From: RUG11237 sp050874665
GTDB taxonomy: Bacteria; Bacillota; Clostridia; Lachnospirales; Lachnospiraceae
DNA length: 64,000 nt
Assembly: GCA_050874665.1 (NCBI GenBank)
Contig: JBNMLC010000009.1
Location: forward strand, 1-64,000
Reading direction: 5' to 3'
This document shows, piece after piece, positions 43,349-51,365 of this stretch. Within the stretch, counting starts at the first letter, position 1; each line of letters opens with the position of its first letter. The translations under genes were made by a program, and so were the position numbers. Under the pieces are notes generated by a model. The model had not been told where the DNA came from and did not search any database. It worked only from the letters and a program-made list of their open reading frames with translations.

Positions 43349-43646
43349 CAGGGAAAAATGCGTAGGCTGTGGCTTGTGCATGGAAGTATGCCCTGGAAAC
43401 CTGCTAAAAAAAGATTGTGACGGAAAGGCGTATATTCAATGCCCAAAGGATTGCTGGGGCTGCACTTCCTGTATTAAGGAATGTAAAAGGAATGCCATAG
43501 AATTTTATCTGGGTGCAGATATGGGTGGACAAGGAAGTATTTTGACTGTGGCAGAAGAAAAAGGTGTAAATCATTGGCAGCTTAAGTCTACAGATGGAAC
43601 AGTACAGACGATTGACGTGAATAAAAAAGACGCCAATAAATATTAG
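43332..43646 (+). CDS. aprB: Adenylylsulfate reductase-type ferredoxin subunit (AprB-like)
   Basis: The 104-residue protein carries two [4Fe-4S] sites: C-x2-C-x2-C-x3-C in CVGCGLCMEVC, and the CPKDCWGCTSCIKEC cluster whose spacing matches AprB. It passes electrons to the AprA flavin. AAAGGAGG (43317-43324) sets ATG 43332 as the start. It is shorter than the Desulfovibrio AprB, lacking most of the C-terminal tail. cysD starts 22 nt later. Confidence 0.88.
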   Translation: MSIRIDREKCVGCGLCMEVCPGNLLKKDCDGKAYIQCPKDCWGCTSCIKECKRNAIEFYLGADMGGQGSILTVAEEKGVNHWQLKSTDGTVQTIDVNKKDANKY

Positions 43647-43668
43647 TATAAAATCAGGAGGAAAGACA

Positions 43669-44568
43669 ATGGAAAAATTAGACCACTTAGATGCCTTAGA
43701 GGCAGAATCAATATACATCATTAGAGAGGTAGCGGCAGAATGTGAAAATCCGGTAATGCTCTACTCAATCGGAAAGGACAGCTCCGTAATGCTTCATCTC
43801 GCCATGAAAGCGTTTTATCCGGAGAAACCACCATTTCCGTTTTTACATGTGGATACGACATGGAAGTTTAAAGAAATGATTGAATTTAGAGATAAGATTG
43901 CAAAAAAACTTGGAATTGAAATGTTAGTTTATACGAATGAAGAAGGTGTCAAACAGGGAATCAATCCGTTTGATCATGGTTCTGCTTATACAGATATCAT
44001 GAAAACACAGGCATTGAAGCAGGCACTTACAAAATACGGATTTACTGCAGCGTTCGGTGGCGGACGTCGAGATGAAGAAAAATCTCGTGCGAAAGAGAGA
44101 ATCTTTTCATTCCGTAATGAAAATCAGGCGTGGGATCCGAAAAATCAGCGTCCGGAAATGTGGAAGTTGTTTAACACTAAGATTAATAAAGGCGAGAGCA
44201 TGCGAGTATTCCCAATCTCAAATTGGACAGAAAAAGATATCTGGCAATATATTAAGCGGGAAAATATCGATATTGTGCCGTTATATTTTGCAAAGGAAAG
44301 ACCGGTTATCTATCGTGACGGAAATATTATCATGGTAGATGATGACAGATTAAAATTGCGTGAAGGCGAAAAAATCGAAAAGAAAAAAGTACGTTTCCGT
44401 ACCCTGGGCTGCTATCCCTTAACCGGAGGCATAGAGTCAGAAGCAGATACCTTAGATGAGATTATTGAAGAAACCTTAAGTGCGGTATCCTCTGAACGAA
44501 CCAGCCGTGTGATTGACCAGGAGGCAGCAGGAAGTATGGAAAGAAGAAAAAGGGAGGGCTATTTCTAA
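43669..44568 (+). CDS. cysD: Sulfate adenylyltransferase, small subunit
   Basis: CysD forms APS from sulfate and ATP, with CysN driving the reaction by GTP hydrolysis. The 299-residue PP-loop protein has SIGKDSSVML (33-42), FGGGRRDEEKSRAKER (residues near 125-140) and a C-terminal Gly-Cys-Tyr-Pro stretch (LGCYPLTGG). GGAGG precedes the ATG. The stop is one base before cysN. Confidence 0.96.
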   Translation: MEKLDHLDALEAESIYIIREVAAECENPVMLYSIGKDSSVMLHLAMKAFYPEKPPFPFLHVDTTWKFKEMIEFRDKIAKKLGIEMLVYTNEEGVKQGINPFDHGSAYTDIMKTQALKQALTKYGFTAAFGGGRRDEEKSRAKERIFSFRNENQAWDPKNQRPEMWKLFNTKINKGESMRVFPISNWTEKDIWQYIKRENIDIVPLYFAKERPVIYRDGNIIMVDDDRLKLREGEKIEKKKVRFRTLGCYPLTGGIESEADTLDEIIEETLSAVSSERTSRVIDQEAAGSMERRKREGYF

Positions 44569-44569
44569 G

Positions 44570-46186
44570 ATGAAAGGATTATTGAAATTTATTACATGTG
44601 GAAGTGTAGATGACGGAAAATCTACTTTGATTGGACATATTTTATACGATTCTAAGCTTTTATATGCAGATCAGAAGAAAGCGTTGGAATTAGATTCTAA
44701 AGTGGGAAGCCGTGAAGGAAAGATAGACTACTCTCTTTTATTAGACGGTTTGATGGCAGAAAGAGAACAGGGAATTACAATTGACGTGGCATATCGTTAT
44801 TTTACTACAGATCATAGAAGCTTTATCGTGGCAGATACACCGGGACATGAGGAATATACAAGAAACATGGCAGTGGGAGCCTCCTTTGCTGATTTAGCAG
44901 TGATTTTGGTAGATGCTAAGCAAGGAGTTCTGATACAGACAAAGCGTCATGCAAGAATCTGCTCCCTGATGGGAATCAGGAATTTTGTCTTTGCCGTAAA
45001 TAAAATGGATTTGGTAAATTACAGTGAAGAAGTATTTACGAAAATAGAAGCTCAGATTGCACAGTTAACGGAAGAGCTGTCTTTGGGAAATGTAGTCATT
45101 ATTCCATTGTCTGCGACAGAAGGAGATAATGTAACCAAAAAATCAGAGAATATTCCGTGGTATCAGGGAGAAGCTTTATTACCTTATCTAGAACAGGTAG
45201 ATGTCGCTGAAATTCAAGAAGAAAAGGGATTCTATCTTCCGGTACAGAGAGTATGCCGTCCAAATCATGAATTTAGAGGATTTCAAGGTCAGATTGAAGC
45301 AGGAAGCATTTCGGTTGGGGACGAAATCATAACATTACCAAGCAATGAAAAAGCACATGTTAAGAGCATTCACATTGGTGAAAAAAGCGTGGAAAAGGCA
45401 GGAAAGGGACGTCCGGTTACCATTCAGTTAGACCGTGAGGTTGATGTATCAAGAGGCTGCGTATTAACGGATAATTCTGATGTAAAGCTCAGTTCAGCTA
45501 TTACAACAACGTTACTTTGGATGGACGATGTACCATTGGAAAATGGAAAGAATTATTTTGTAAAGCTGGGTACAAAATTGATTCCAGGAGTGGTAACAGA
45601 AATTTTATATTCGATTGATGTAAATTCAGGAGAGAAAAAAGCGGCAGATCATTTAAATAAAAATGAAATTGCTGTGGCGAAGGTAACTTTTGCAGAACCG
45701 ATTGTGGTGGATGAGTTTAATAAGCATAAAACATTAGGAGAATTCATTCTTATTGACCGTGTAAGTAATATGACATCTGCCTGCGGAGTAGTTACAGAAG
45801 TTATGGAAGAAAAAAGCACAAGTAAAAACAGTACCGTCGATGTTCATATCAGGGCAGCTTTAAAGGGACAATTGCCTGTGGCAGTAGAATTTCCAATACA
45901 AAACGAGGCAGTTACCTTAAAGCTTGTAGAAAAGGTGGAAAAATACTTAAGTAACGAAGGAAGACATACATATTTGTATGTGTTAGAGAAAGAAAGACCA
46001 GAAGTGGCAGCCGCAGTCGTAAAGCATTTGCTTGCTGCAGGAATCATTGTTCTCGTTGCAGGTGAAACAAAGGAATTGGGGCTTCTTCCAGAAGAGGTAA
46101 TCCCATATGAAGAATGGAAAACAGGAACAGAAGATGCAGAAGAAATAGGCGAATATATTAAAAAACAGACGGTGTATTCTATTTAG
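44570..46186 (+). CDS. cysN: Sulfate adenylyltransferase, large GTPase subunit, with a degenerate kinase-like tail
   Basis: CysN is the EF-Tu-like regulatory GTPase of ATP sulfurylase. The 538-residue protein has G1 GSVDDGKST (11-19), G3 DTPGH (89-93), G4 NKMD (144-147) and two beta-barrel domains to about 410. Residues 428-538 form an extra tail whose LVEKVEKYLSNEGRHTYLY and LLAAGIIVLVAGE stretches match parts of APS kinase (CysC). Where CysC has its P-loop the tail reads VEFPIQNEA, so it cannot bind ATP normally. The protein looks like a CysNC fusion that has lost kinase function. ATG 44570 is chosen for its position one base past the cysD stop. Confidence 0.93.
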   Translation: MKGLLKFITCGSVDDGKSTLIGHILYDSKLLYADQKKALELDSKVGSREGKIDYSLLLDGLMAEREQGITIDVAYRYFTTDHRSFIVADTPGHEEYTRNMAVGASFADLAVILVDAKQGVLIQTKRHARICSLMGIRNFVFAVNKMDLVNYSEEVFTKIEAQIAQLTEELSLGNVVIIPLSATEGDNVTKKSENIPWYQGEALLPYLEQVDVAEIQEEKGFYLPVQRVCRPNHEFRGFQGQIEAGSISVGDEIITLPSNEKAHVKSIHIGEKSVEKAGKGRPVTIQLDREVDVSRGCVLTDNSDVKLSSAITTTLLWMDDVPLENGKNYFVKLGTKLIPGVVTEILYSIDVNSGEKKAADHLNKNEIAVAKVTFAEPIVVDEFNKHKTLGEFILIDRVSNMTSACGVVTEVMEEKSTSKNSTVDVHIRAALKGQLPVAVEFPIQNEAVTLKLVEKVEKYLSNEGRHTYLYVLEKERPEVAAAVVKHLLAAGIIVLVAGETKELGLLPEEVIPYEEWKTGTEDAEEIGEYIKKQTVYSI

Positions 46187-46261
46187 ATGCACTAAGTTCG
46201 TCGCTGGAGGGACTCCTCTCTAAGTTTACAATGCAATCGATGAAACTAAAAACAAAACCCA

Positions 46262-46288
46262 CAATTCCTATTGACATGATAGGAATTG
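46262..46288 (+). promoter_or_regulatory. sulfur operator at cysK (perfect palindrome)
   Basis: CAATTCCTAT (46262-46271) and ATAGGAATTG (46279-46288) form a perfect 10-bp inverted repeat around a 7-nt centre. It contains TCCTA-N9-TAGGA and covers the cysK -35 box. Confidence 0.75.
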
Positions 46289-46299
46289 AGGAGTATAAT
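46271..46299 (+). promoter_or_regulatory. consensus promoter of cysK
   Basis: TTGACA (46271-46276) and TATAAT (46294-46299) are perfect and 17 nt apart. The operator lies over the -35, so the promoter is strong but repressible. Upstream, 46187-46260 holds a small GGAG/CTCC hairpin but no T-run. Confidence 0.85.
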
Positions 46300-46355
46300 A
46301 CTTAACATAAGAAAAAGAGTAAAAGTAAGGAAATGAAATAAGGAGGAACAAAAAA

Positions 46356-47288
46356 ATGGCGAACATTTATAAGGGAACAATTAATTTGATTGGTAATACT
46401 CCATTGGTTGAAGTGGAGAATATTGAAAAAGCAGAAAACTTAGAGGCGAGAATTTTAGTAAAACTGGAATATTTTAATCCGGCAGGAAGCGTAAAAGACA
46501 GAATTGCAAAAGCGATGATCGAAGATGCAGAAAGCAAAGGTCTGTTAAATAAAGATTCTGTGATTATTGAACCAACTTCCGGTAATACAGGAATTGGTCT
46601 GGCAGCAGTGGCAGCGGCAAAGGGTTATCGTGTAATCTTAACAATGCCGGAAACAATGAGTGTTGAAAGAAGAAATATATTAAAGGCATATGCTGCAGAA
46701 GTGGTTTTAACCGAAGGAGATAAAGGTATGAAGGGAGCAATTGCTAAGGCAGAGGAACTGGCAAAAGAACTTCCAAACAGCTATATCCCGGGACAGTTTG
46801 AAAACCCGGCCAATCCGGAGATTCATAAAAAGACAACAGGTCCGGAAATCTGGAACGATACCGATGGAGAAGTTGATTTCTTTATTGCAGGTGTAGGAAC
46901 CGGTGGTACCATTACAGGAACCGGAGAGTACTTAAAGGAGCAGAATCCAAAGGTAAAGGTTATTGCAGTAGAACCGGCAACTTCACCGGTATTATCGGAA
47001 GGAAAAGCAGGTCCACATAAAATTCAGGGAATCGGTGCCGGATTTGTACCGGAAACATTAAATACCAAAGTATATGATGAAGTATTTCCGGTAGGAAATG
47101 AAGATGCATTTGCAACCGGAAAGCTTTTGGCAAAGAAAGAGGGCGTGCTGGTTGGAATCTCTTCCGGAGCAGCATTATACGCAGCAATTCAGGTTGCAAA
47201 ACGTCCGGAAAATAAGGGAAAGACGATTGTAGTTCTTCTTCCTGATACCGGTGATCGTTACTATTCTACACCATTGTTTACAGAATAA
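46356..47288 (+). CDS. cysK: Cysteine synthase A (O-acetylserine sulfhydrylase)
   Basis: CysK joins sulfide and O-acetylserine to make cysteine. The 310-residue PLP enzyme has the PLP lysine K47 in GSVKDRIAKAM, the substrate loop TSGNTGIGL, and GVGTGGTITGTG for the PLP phosphate. It has its own regulated promoter and an AAGGAGG site, and is followed after 4 nt by a LysR gene and then an Rrf2 gene, forming a self-contained cysteine unit. Confidence 0.96.
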   Translation: MANIYKGTINLIGNTPLVEVENIEKAENLEARILVKLEYFNPAGSVKDRIAKAMIEDAESKGLLNKDSVIIEPTSGNTGIGLAAVAAAKGYRVILTMPETMSVERRNILKAYAAEVVLTEGDKGMKGAIAKAEELAKELPNSYIPGQFENPANPEIHKKTTGPEIWNDTDGEVDFFIAGVGTGGTITGTGEYLKEQNPKVKVIAVEPATSPVLSEGKAGPHKIQGIGAGFVPETLNTKVYDEVFPVGNEDAFATGKLLAKKEGVLVGISSGAALYAAIQVAKRPENKGKTIVVLLPDTGDRYYSTPLFTE

Positions 47289-47292
47289 TGCC

Positions 47293-48201
47293 ATGACGTT
47301 GACACAACTGCGTTATGCAATTGCAGTAGCTGATACGAAGTCCATGAATGAGGCAGCCAAACAGTTATTTATCACTCAGCCGAGTCTTTCTTCTTCCATA
47401 AAGGAATTAGAAAAGGAGATTGATGTGGAACTCTTTTTACGAACCAATAAGGGAGTCCAGATTACGGTAGAGGGAAAAGAATTTTTAGGCTATGCAAGAC
47501 AGGTTGTGGAACAGTATCGGCTATTGGAGGACAGATATGTAAATAAGAAAAATACAAAACAAAAATTCGGCGTTTCACTGCAGCATTATACCTTTGCGGT
47601 AAAAGCATTTGTGGAGATGGTAAAACAATTTGGATTGGAAGAATATGAATTTGCCATTAATGAAACAAAGACTTACGAAGTGATTGAAGACGTGAAAAAT
47701 TTCAAGAGTGAGCTGGGAATTATTTATCTGAACGAATTTAACAGTAGAGTTATCACTAAAATATTAAACGAAAATGGACTGGAATTTAAAGAATTGTTTC
47801 CATGTGAAACTTATGCGTATATGTGGAAAGGAAATCCTTTAGCAGGTGAACGCAGTATTACGATGGAACAGTTAAAAGAATACCCTTGTCTTTCTTTTGA
47901 GCAGGGAGAGAATAATTCCTTTTATTTTGCGGAAGAAGTTTTAAGTACTTATGAATATAAGCAGATTATTAAAGCAAATGACAGAGCAACCATGTTGAAT
48001 CTGATGGTAGGGCTAAATGGTTATACGCTATGTTCCGGCATTATTTGTGAAGAATTAAATGGTGGGGAATATTGTGCCATACCATTAGAATCAGATGAAG
48101 TGATGCGGATTGGATATATCATGCGCAAGGGTATGGCATTAAGCCCATTAGCAGTAAAATATCTAGAAGAAATTCAGAAAGTAAGGGGAATACAGGCATG
48201 A
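47293..48201 (+). CDS. LysR-family transcriptional regulator
   Basis: The 302-residue protein has the LysR N-terminal helix-turn-helix (MTLTQLRYAIAVADTKSMNEAAKQLFITQPSLSSSIKELE region, about 1-60) and a periplasmic-binding-like effector domain. In this setting it may sense O-acetylserine or a similar sulfur signal, as CysL or CysB do. The ATG lies 4 nt past the cysK stop and lacks a clear ribosome site, so translation is probably coupled to cysK. Its stop overlaps the Rrf2 start (ATGA). Confidence 0.9.
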   Translation: MTLTQLRYAIAVADTKSMNEAAKQLFITQPSLSSSIKELEKEIDVELFLRTNKGVQITVEGKEFLGYARQVVEQYRLLEDRYVNKKNTKQKFGVSLQHYTFAVKAFVEMVKQFGLEEYEFAINETKTYEVIEDVKNFKSELGIIYLNEFNSRVITKILNENGLEFKELFPCETYAYMWKGNPLAGERSITMEQLKEYPCLSFEQGENNSFYFAEEVLSTYEYKQIIKANDRATMLNLMVGLNGYTLCSGIICEELNGGEYCAIPLESDEVMRIGYIMRKGMALSPLAVKYLEEIQKVRGIQA

Positions 48202-48632
48202 AAATTTCAACCAAAGGAAGGTATGCCCTAAGACTTATGCTGGATCTGGCAATGAATAATACGGGAGAAATGGTGCGTATTAAGGAAATTGCGGAACGGC
48301 AGCATATATCTGAAAAATACTTAGAGCAGATTATTTCTATATTAAAAAGAGCAGGCTTTGTAAGAAGCCTTAGAGGTTCCCAGGGAGGCTATCAGTTAGC
48401 AAAGGAACCGAAGGAGTACACTGTGGGAATGATTTTAAGACTGACCGAAGGAAGCATGGCAGTGGTATCTTGTCTTGAGGACGAGGAAAATCAATGTGAA
48501 CGTGCGGGCAGTTGTGTAAGTCTTAGAATTTGGACCATGATTGACAAAGCGGTCAGTGATGTCATCGATCACGTAACACTCCAGGACATGGTAGACTGGG
48601 AATTGGAAACGATTAATAATTATATGATATAA
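48198..48632 (+). CDS. Rrf2-family regulator, CymR/IscR-like
   Basis: The 144-residue protein starts MKISTKGRYALRLMLDLA with the Rrf2 winged helix; the recognition part is near ISEKYLEQIISILKRAGFVRSLRG (38-60). Three cysteines, C92, C100 and C106, lie where IscR binds its Fe-S cluster, though the first gap is longer (x7, not x5). CymR, the Bacillales relative, represses cysteine genes together with CysK. Being co-transcribed with cysK, it is the best candidate for binding the TCCTA-N9-TAGGA sites. Whether it holds a cluster is unknown. Confidence 0.88.
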   Translation: MKISTKGRYALRLMLDLAMNNTGEMVRIKEIAERQHISEKYLEQIISILKRAGFVRSLRGSQGGYQLAKEPKEYTVGMILRLTEGSMAVVSCLEDEENQCERAGSCVSLRIWTMIDKAVSDVIDHVTLQDMVDWELETINNYMI

Positions 48633-48670
48633 TATATAATACAGAGGATTGTCATATACAACGCATAATA

Positions 48671-48726
48671 AATACAGTGGCTTTTTGGCAGGCTTTATAT
48701 AGTCTGAAAGCCGCTGTATTTATTTT
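48671..48726 (+). terminator. terminator of the cysK-lysR-rrf2 unit
   Basis: AATACAGTGGCTTT pairs with AAAGCCGCTGTATT (14 bp, one G-U) around a 22-nt loop, followed by TATTTT. Confidence 0.85.
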
Positions 48727-48766
48727 ATATAGTAGGAAATTTCCATGAAATTCCCTACTATATAAA
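48724..48766. repeat. 20-bp inverted repeat
   Basis: Arms at 48724-48743 and 48747-48766 match except at one base, with a 3-nt loop. It is A/T-rich with TAGTAGG at the base. Confidence 0.8.
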
Positions 48767-48804
48767 AAGCCCTCCGGGCAGGAACGCCCTGCGGCGGCTG
48801 TTTT
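48764..48804 (+). terminator. G/C-rich hairpin with T-run
   Basis: AAAAGCC at the base and GCAGG/CCTGC near the tip form an imperfect stem followed by TTTT. It may be a second terminator or a dispersed repeat. Confidence 0.5.
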
Positions 48805-48850
48805 GAAATGTCATTGCTATAGGTTTTGCCTATAACAAGTAATATGCATT

Positions 48851-48869
48851 TCATATTAGACAACTAGGA
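48851..48869 (+). promoter_or_regulatory. sulfur operator, upstream copy at the OAH sulfhydrylase gene
   Basis: TCATA (48851-48855), 9 nt, TAGGA (48865-48869). It overlaps the -35 region and has one mismatch to the perfect arm. Confidence 0.45.
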
Positions 48870-48885
48870 AATGACATGGTATTAT
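48857..48885 (+). promoter_or_regulatory. promoter of the OAH sulfhydrylase gene
   Basis: TAGACA (48857-48862) and TATTAT (48880-48885) are 17 nt apart. The expected start, near 48892, falls inside the downstream operator. Confidence 0.5.
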
Positions 48886-48886
48886 A

Positions 48887-48905
48887 TCCTTGTAAACAGA
48901 TAGGA
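48887..48905 (+). promoter_or_regulatory. sulfur operator, downstream copy at the OAH sulfhydrylase gene
   Basis: TCCTT (48887-48891), 9 nt, TAGGA (48901-48905), over the expected transcription start. It differs from the cysK site at one arm base. Confidence 0.55.
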
Positions 48906-48955
48906 AATAAATGAATTGAAAAATAAAAAAGCGAAAAGAAAAGGAGAATATGATT

Positions 48956-50263
48956 ATGAGTAAAAAAACAAGAGCAGAAAGAAATTTAAAATTTGAAACT
49001 TTACAGTTACACGTTGGACAGGAACAACCGGATCCAGTGACAGATTCAAGAGCAGTACCAATTTATCAGACATCATCTTATGTGTTTAAAAACAGTGATC
49101 ATGCAGCAGCAAGATTTGGATTGACAGATGCAGGTAATATATATGGAAGACTTACCAATCCTACAGAAGACGTATTTGAAAAGAGAATTGCAGCCTTAGA
49201 AGGCGGTGTGGCAGCTTTGGCAGTAGCTTCTGGCGCAGCGGCAATTTCTTACACAATTCAGAACCTTGCACAAAACGGTGACCATATTGTAGCGGCAAAA
49301 AATATTTATGGAGGCACATTTAACTTATTGCTTCATACACTTCCACAGTATGGGATTCAAACAACCTTCGTAGATATTTTCAATGAAGAAGAAGTAAAAG
49401 CAGCGATTCAGGATAATACAAAGGCAATCTTTATCGAAACTCTGGGAAATCCAAATTCTGACGTTGTCGATATTGAAAGCATTGCAAAAATTGCACATGC
49501 ACATAAGATTCCGTTGGTAGTTGACTCTACATTTGCCACACCTTATTTAGTAAGACCGATTGAGTACGGTGCAGACATTGTTGTTCATTCTGCAACAAAA
49601 TTTATCGGAGGTCATGGAACTACAATTGGTGGAGTAATTGTTGACAGTGGTAAATTTGACTGGGAAGCATCCGGTAAATTCGCATCACTTACAGAGCCGA
49701 ATCCAAGTTATCATGGAATCAGTTTTACCAAAGCAGTCGGAGCGGCAGCATTTGTTACTAAGATTCGTGCAATTTTACTTCGTGATACAGGTGCTACACT
49801 TTCACCATTCCACGCCTTTATCTTCCTGCAGGGATTAGAAACATTGTCCTTACGTGTAGAACGCCATGTAGAAAACGCCCTGAAAGTGGTTCAGTACTTA
49901 AATAACCATCCACAGGTGGAAAAAGTAAATCATCCTTCGGTATCAGATGATAAAAAACAACAGGAGCTTTATAAAAAGTATTTCCCAAATGGAGGTGGCT
50001 CTATCTTTACATTTGAAATCAAGGGTGATGCACAGAAAGCAAAAGATTTTATTGATAACTTAGAGTTGTTCTCATTACTTGCCAATGTTGCGGATGTAAA
50101 ATCCTTAGTTATCCATCCGGCGACTACAACACACAGCCAGTGCACAGAAGAAGAACTGGCAGAGCAGGGAATTAAGCCAAACACAATTCGTCTTTCTATT
50201 GGAACAGAAAATATTGATGATATTATTGAGGATTTAGAAGAGGCATTTAAGGCAGTACAGTAA
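48956..50263 (+). CDS. metY: O-acetylhomoserine sulfhydrylase (PLP enzyme)
   Basis: The enzyme makes homocysteine from O-acetylhomoserine and sulfide, the direct route to methionine. The 435-residue Cys/Met-metabolism PLP protein has YGRLTNPTEDVFEKRIAALEGG, the SGAAAI phosphate loop, DSTFATPYL and the PLP lysine in HSATKFIGGHG. ATG 48956 is preferred to ATG 48950 by its 9-nt spacing from AGGAG. The two operator copies place it under the same control as cysK and the sulfate operon. Confidence 0.93.
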   Translation: MSKKTRAERNLKFETLQLHVGQEQPDPVTDSRAVPIYQTSSYVFKNSDHAAARFGLTDAGNIYGRLTNPTEDVFEKRIAALEGGVAALAVASGAAAISYTIQNLAQNGDHIVAAKNIYGGTFNLLLHTLPQYGIQTTFVDIFNEEEVKAAIQDNTKAIFIETLGNPNSDVVDIESIAKIAHAHKIPLVVDSTFATPYLVRPIEYGADIVVHSATKFIGGHGTTIGGVIVDSGKFDWEASGKFASLTEPNPSYHGISFTKAVGAAAFVTKIRAILLRDTGATLSPFHAFIFLQGLETLSLRVERHVENALKVVQYLNNHPQVEKVNHPSVSDDKKQQELYKKYFPNGGGSIFTFEIKGDAQKAKDFIDNLELFSLLANVADVKSLVIHPATTTHSQCTEEELAEQGIKPNTIRLSIGTENIDDIIEDLEEAFKAVQ

Positions 50264-50314
50264 TCTGTATTGCCGCCCCATTGCAAACAATAGATAATTA
50301 AGGAAGTGAAGAAA

Positions 50315-51172
50315 ATGAAGTTAAATACCGCAAACCTATTTAAAGATTTTGAGTATAAAAGTCCACAAGATATGCCTTATACCAAGCCGTTAGACATTTT
50401 GTGCCATGATGCACATTTGTTTGGATATATTCTGGTACCAAGCAGAGATTATGAAGCACCCCATCCGTTGGCAATTATGTTCCATGGATTTCCGGGGTAT
50501 ACAACGAATAACGATTTAGAGCATGCCTTGCGCAGAATGGGTTGTGTGGTAATTCATATGAATCATAGAGGAGCCTGGGGAAGCGAAGGCTGCTATTCCT
50601 TTACCGGTCTGATTGAAGATGCCAATGAAATTGTAAATTGGGCAAGACAGGAAGAAGTTCTTGAAGAATACGGTATCGACAAGAATAATATTTTTTTGGT
50701 GGGGCATAGTATGGGAGGAATGACCGCGATTAATTCCTTACGAAGAATCGAGGGCATAAAAGGTGCAGTTGCGATAGCACCCTATGACTTGGCTTATTGC
50801 TTTAACAGTAAGACGGAAGAAACACTGTTAGAAATGATTGAACAGGAAGGAAAGTGCCTTCGTCAGGAAAATTCCGCAACCATATTTAAAAATGCGGCTT
50901 TATTTTATCGCGATTTGTCTTTGGAACATGCATACGAAAGCATCAAAGATAAAAATATTTTGTTCGTGGGAGCAGAATTTGATGTGGTCGCTCCACCAAA
51001 AGAAATGATTTCTCCTTTATGGGATAAATTAAACAGCCATAAATCAGACGCAGTGCAGGAGTATATATCTTTAAAGACAGACCACAGTCTGTGCGGTCAG
51101 AGAATCACGCTGGCAGAAACTGTGGGAGGCTGGATTGAAAAACTGGTCACTGCAGAAGAAAAGCCATTGTAA
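50315..51172 (+). CDS. Alpha/beta hydrolase, S9-like
   Basis: The 285-residue protein has the alpha/beta hydrolase order: oxyanion region FHGFPGYT, then nucleophile motif GHSMGG, then a later acid (VGAEFDVVAPP) and histidine (KTDHSL). Substrate is unknown; it resembles small esterases or acyl-peptidase-like proteins, with no signal peptide. AAGGAAG sets ATG 50315. It lies 51 nt after metY and could share its transcript, which would place it under sulfur control. Confidence 0.8.
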   Translation: MKLNTANLFKDFEYKSPQDMPYTKPLDILCHDAHLFGYILVPSRDYEAPHPLAIMFHGFPGYTTNNDLEHALRRMGCVVIHMNHRGAWGSEGCYSFTGLIEDANEIVNWARQEEVLEEYGIDKNNIFLVGHSMGGMTAINSLRRIEGIKGAVAIAPYDLAYCFNSKTEETLLEMIEQEGKCLRQENSATIFKNAALFYRDLSLEHAYESIKDKNILFVGAEFDVVAPPKEMISPLWDKLNSHKSDAVQEYISLKTDHSLCGQRITLAETVGGWIEKLVTAEEKPL

Positions 51173-51259
51173 TATTGACGTTTCCTAAGGGAAAAAAATA
51201 TAAAAAATTATCCTAATAGTAGAAATTTTGTTCTTTTGGAAAAAAATATTAAAAAACTC

Positions 51260-51288
51260 TTGAAAAAATTCGTAAAGTTGTGTATTTT
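51260..51288 (+). promoter_or_regulatory. candidate lysC promoter
   Basis: TTGAAA (51260-51265) and TATTTT (51283-51288) are 17 nt apart. The leader after it holds a small GCGG/CCGC hairpin. No lysine riboswitch or T-box was recognised. Confidence 0.5.
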
Positions 51289-51365
51289 GTATTATGTACG
51301 TTGTTAGCGGACGAATGCTTGCCCGCGGTATACAGACAGAACGTAAAATTCAGGAGGAAAGATGA

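Larger units (their letters stand above)
48633..48949. other. palindrome-rich gap before the O-acetylhomoserine sulfhydrylase gene
   Basis: This 317-nt gap has no gene. It holds, in order, a terminator, a 20-bp inverted repeat, a G/C-rich hairpin with T-run, a TTGCTATAGG/CCTATAACAA hairpin (48814-48838), a promoter and two sulfur operators. Confidence 0.7.

Noticed and set aside
46187..46355. T-box or SAM riboswitch before cysK
   Set aside because: The leader after the promoter is under 60 nt and shows no conserved riboswitch core; the palindrome overlaps the promoter and is better read as an operator.
51173..51365. Lysine riboswitch or T-box before aspartate kinase
   Set aside because: The gap is A/T-rich and lacks the long multi-helix core or T-box sequence; only a short hairpin is present.
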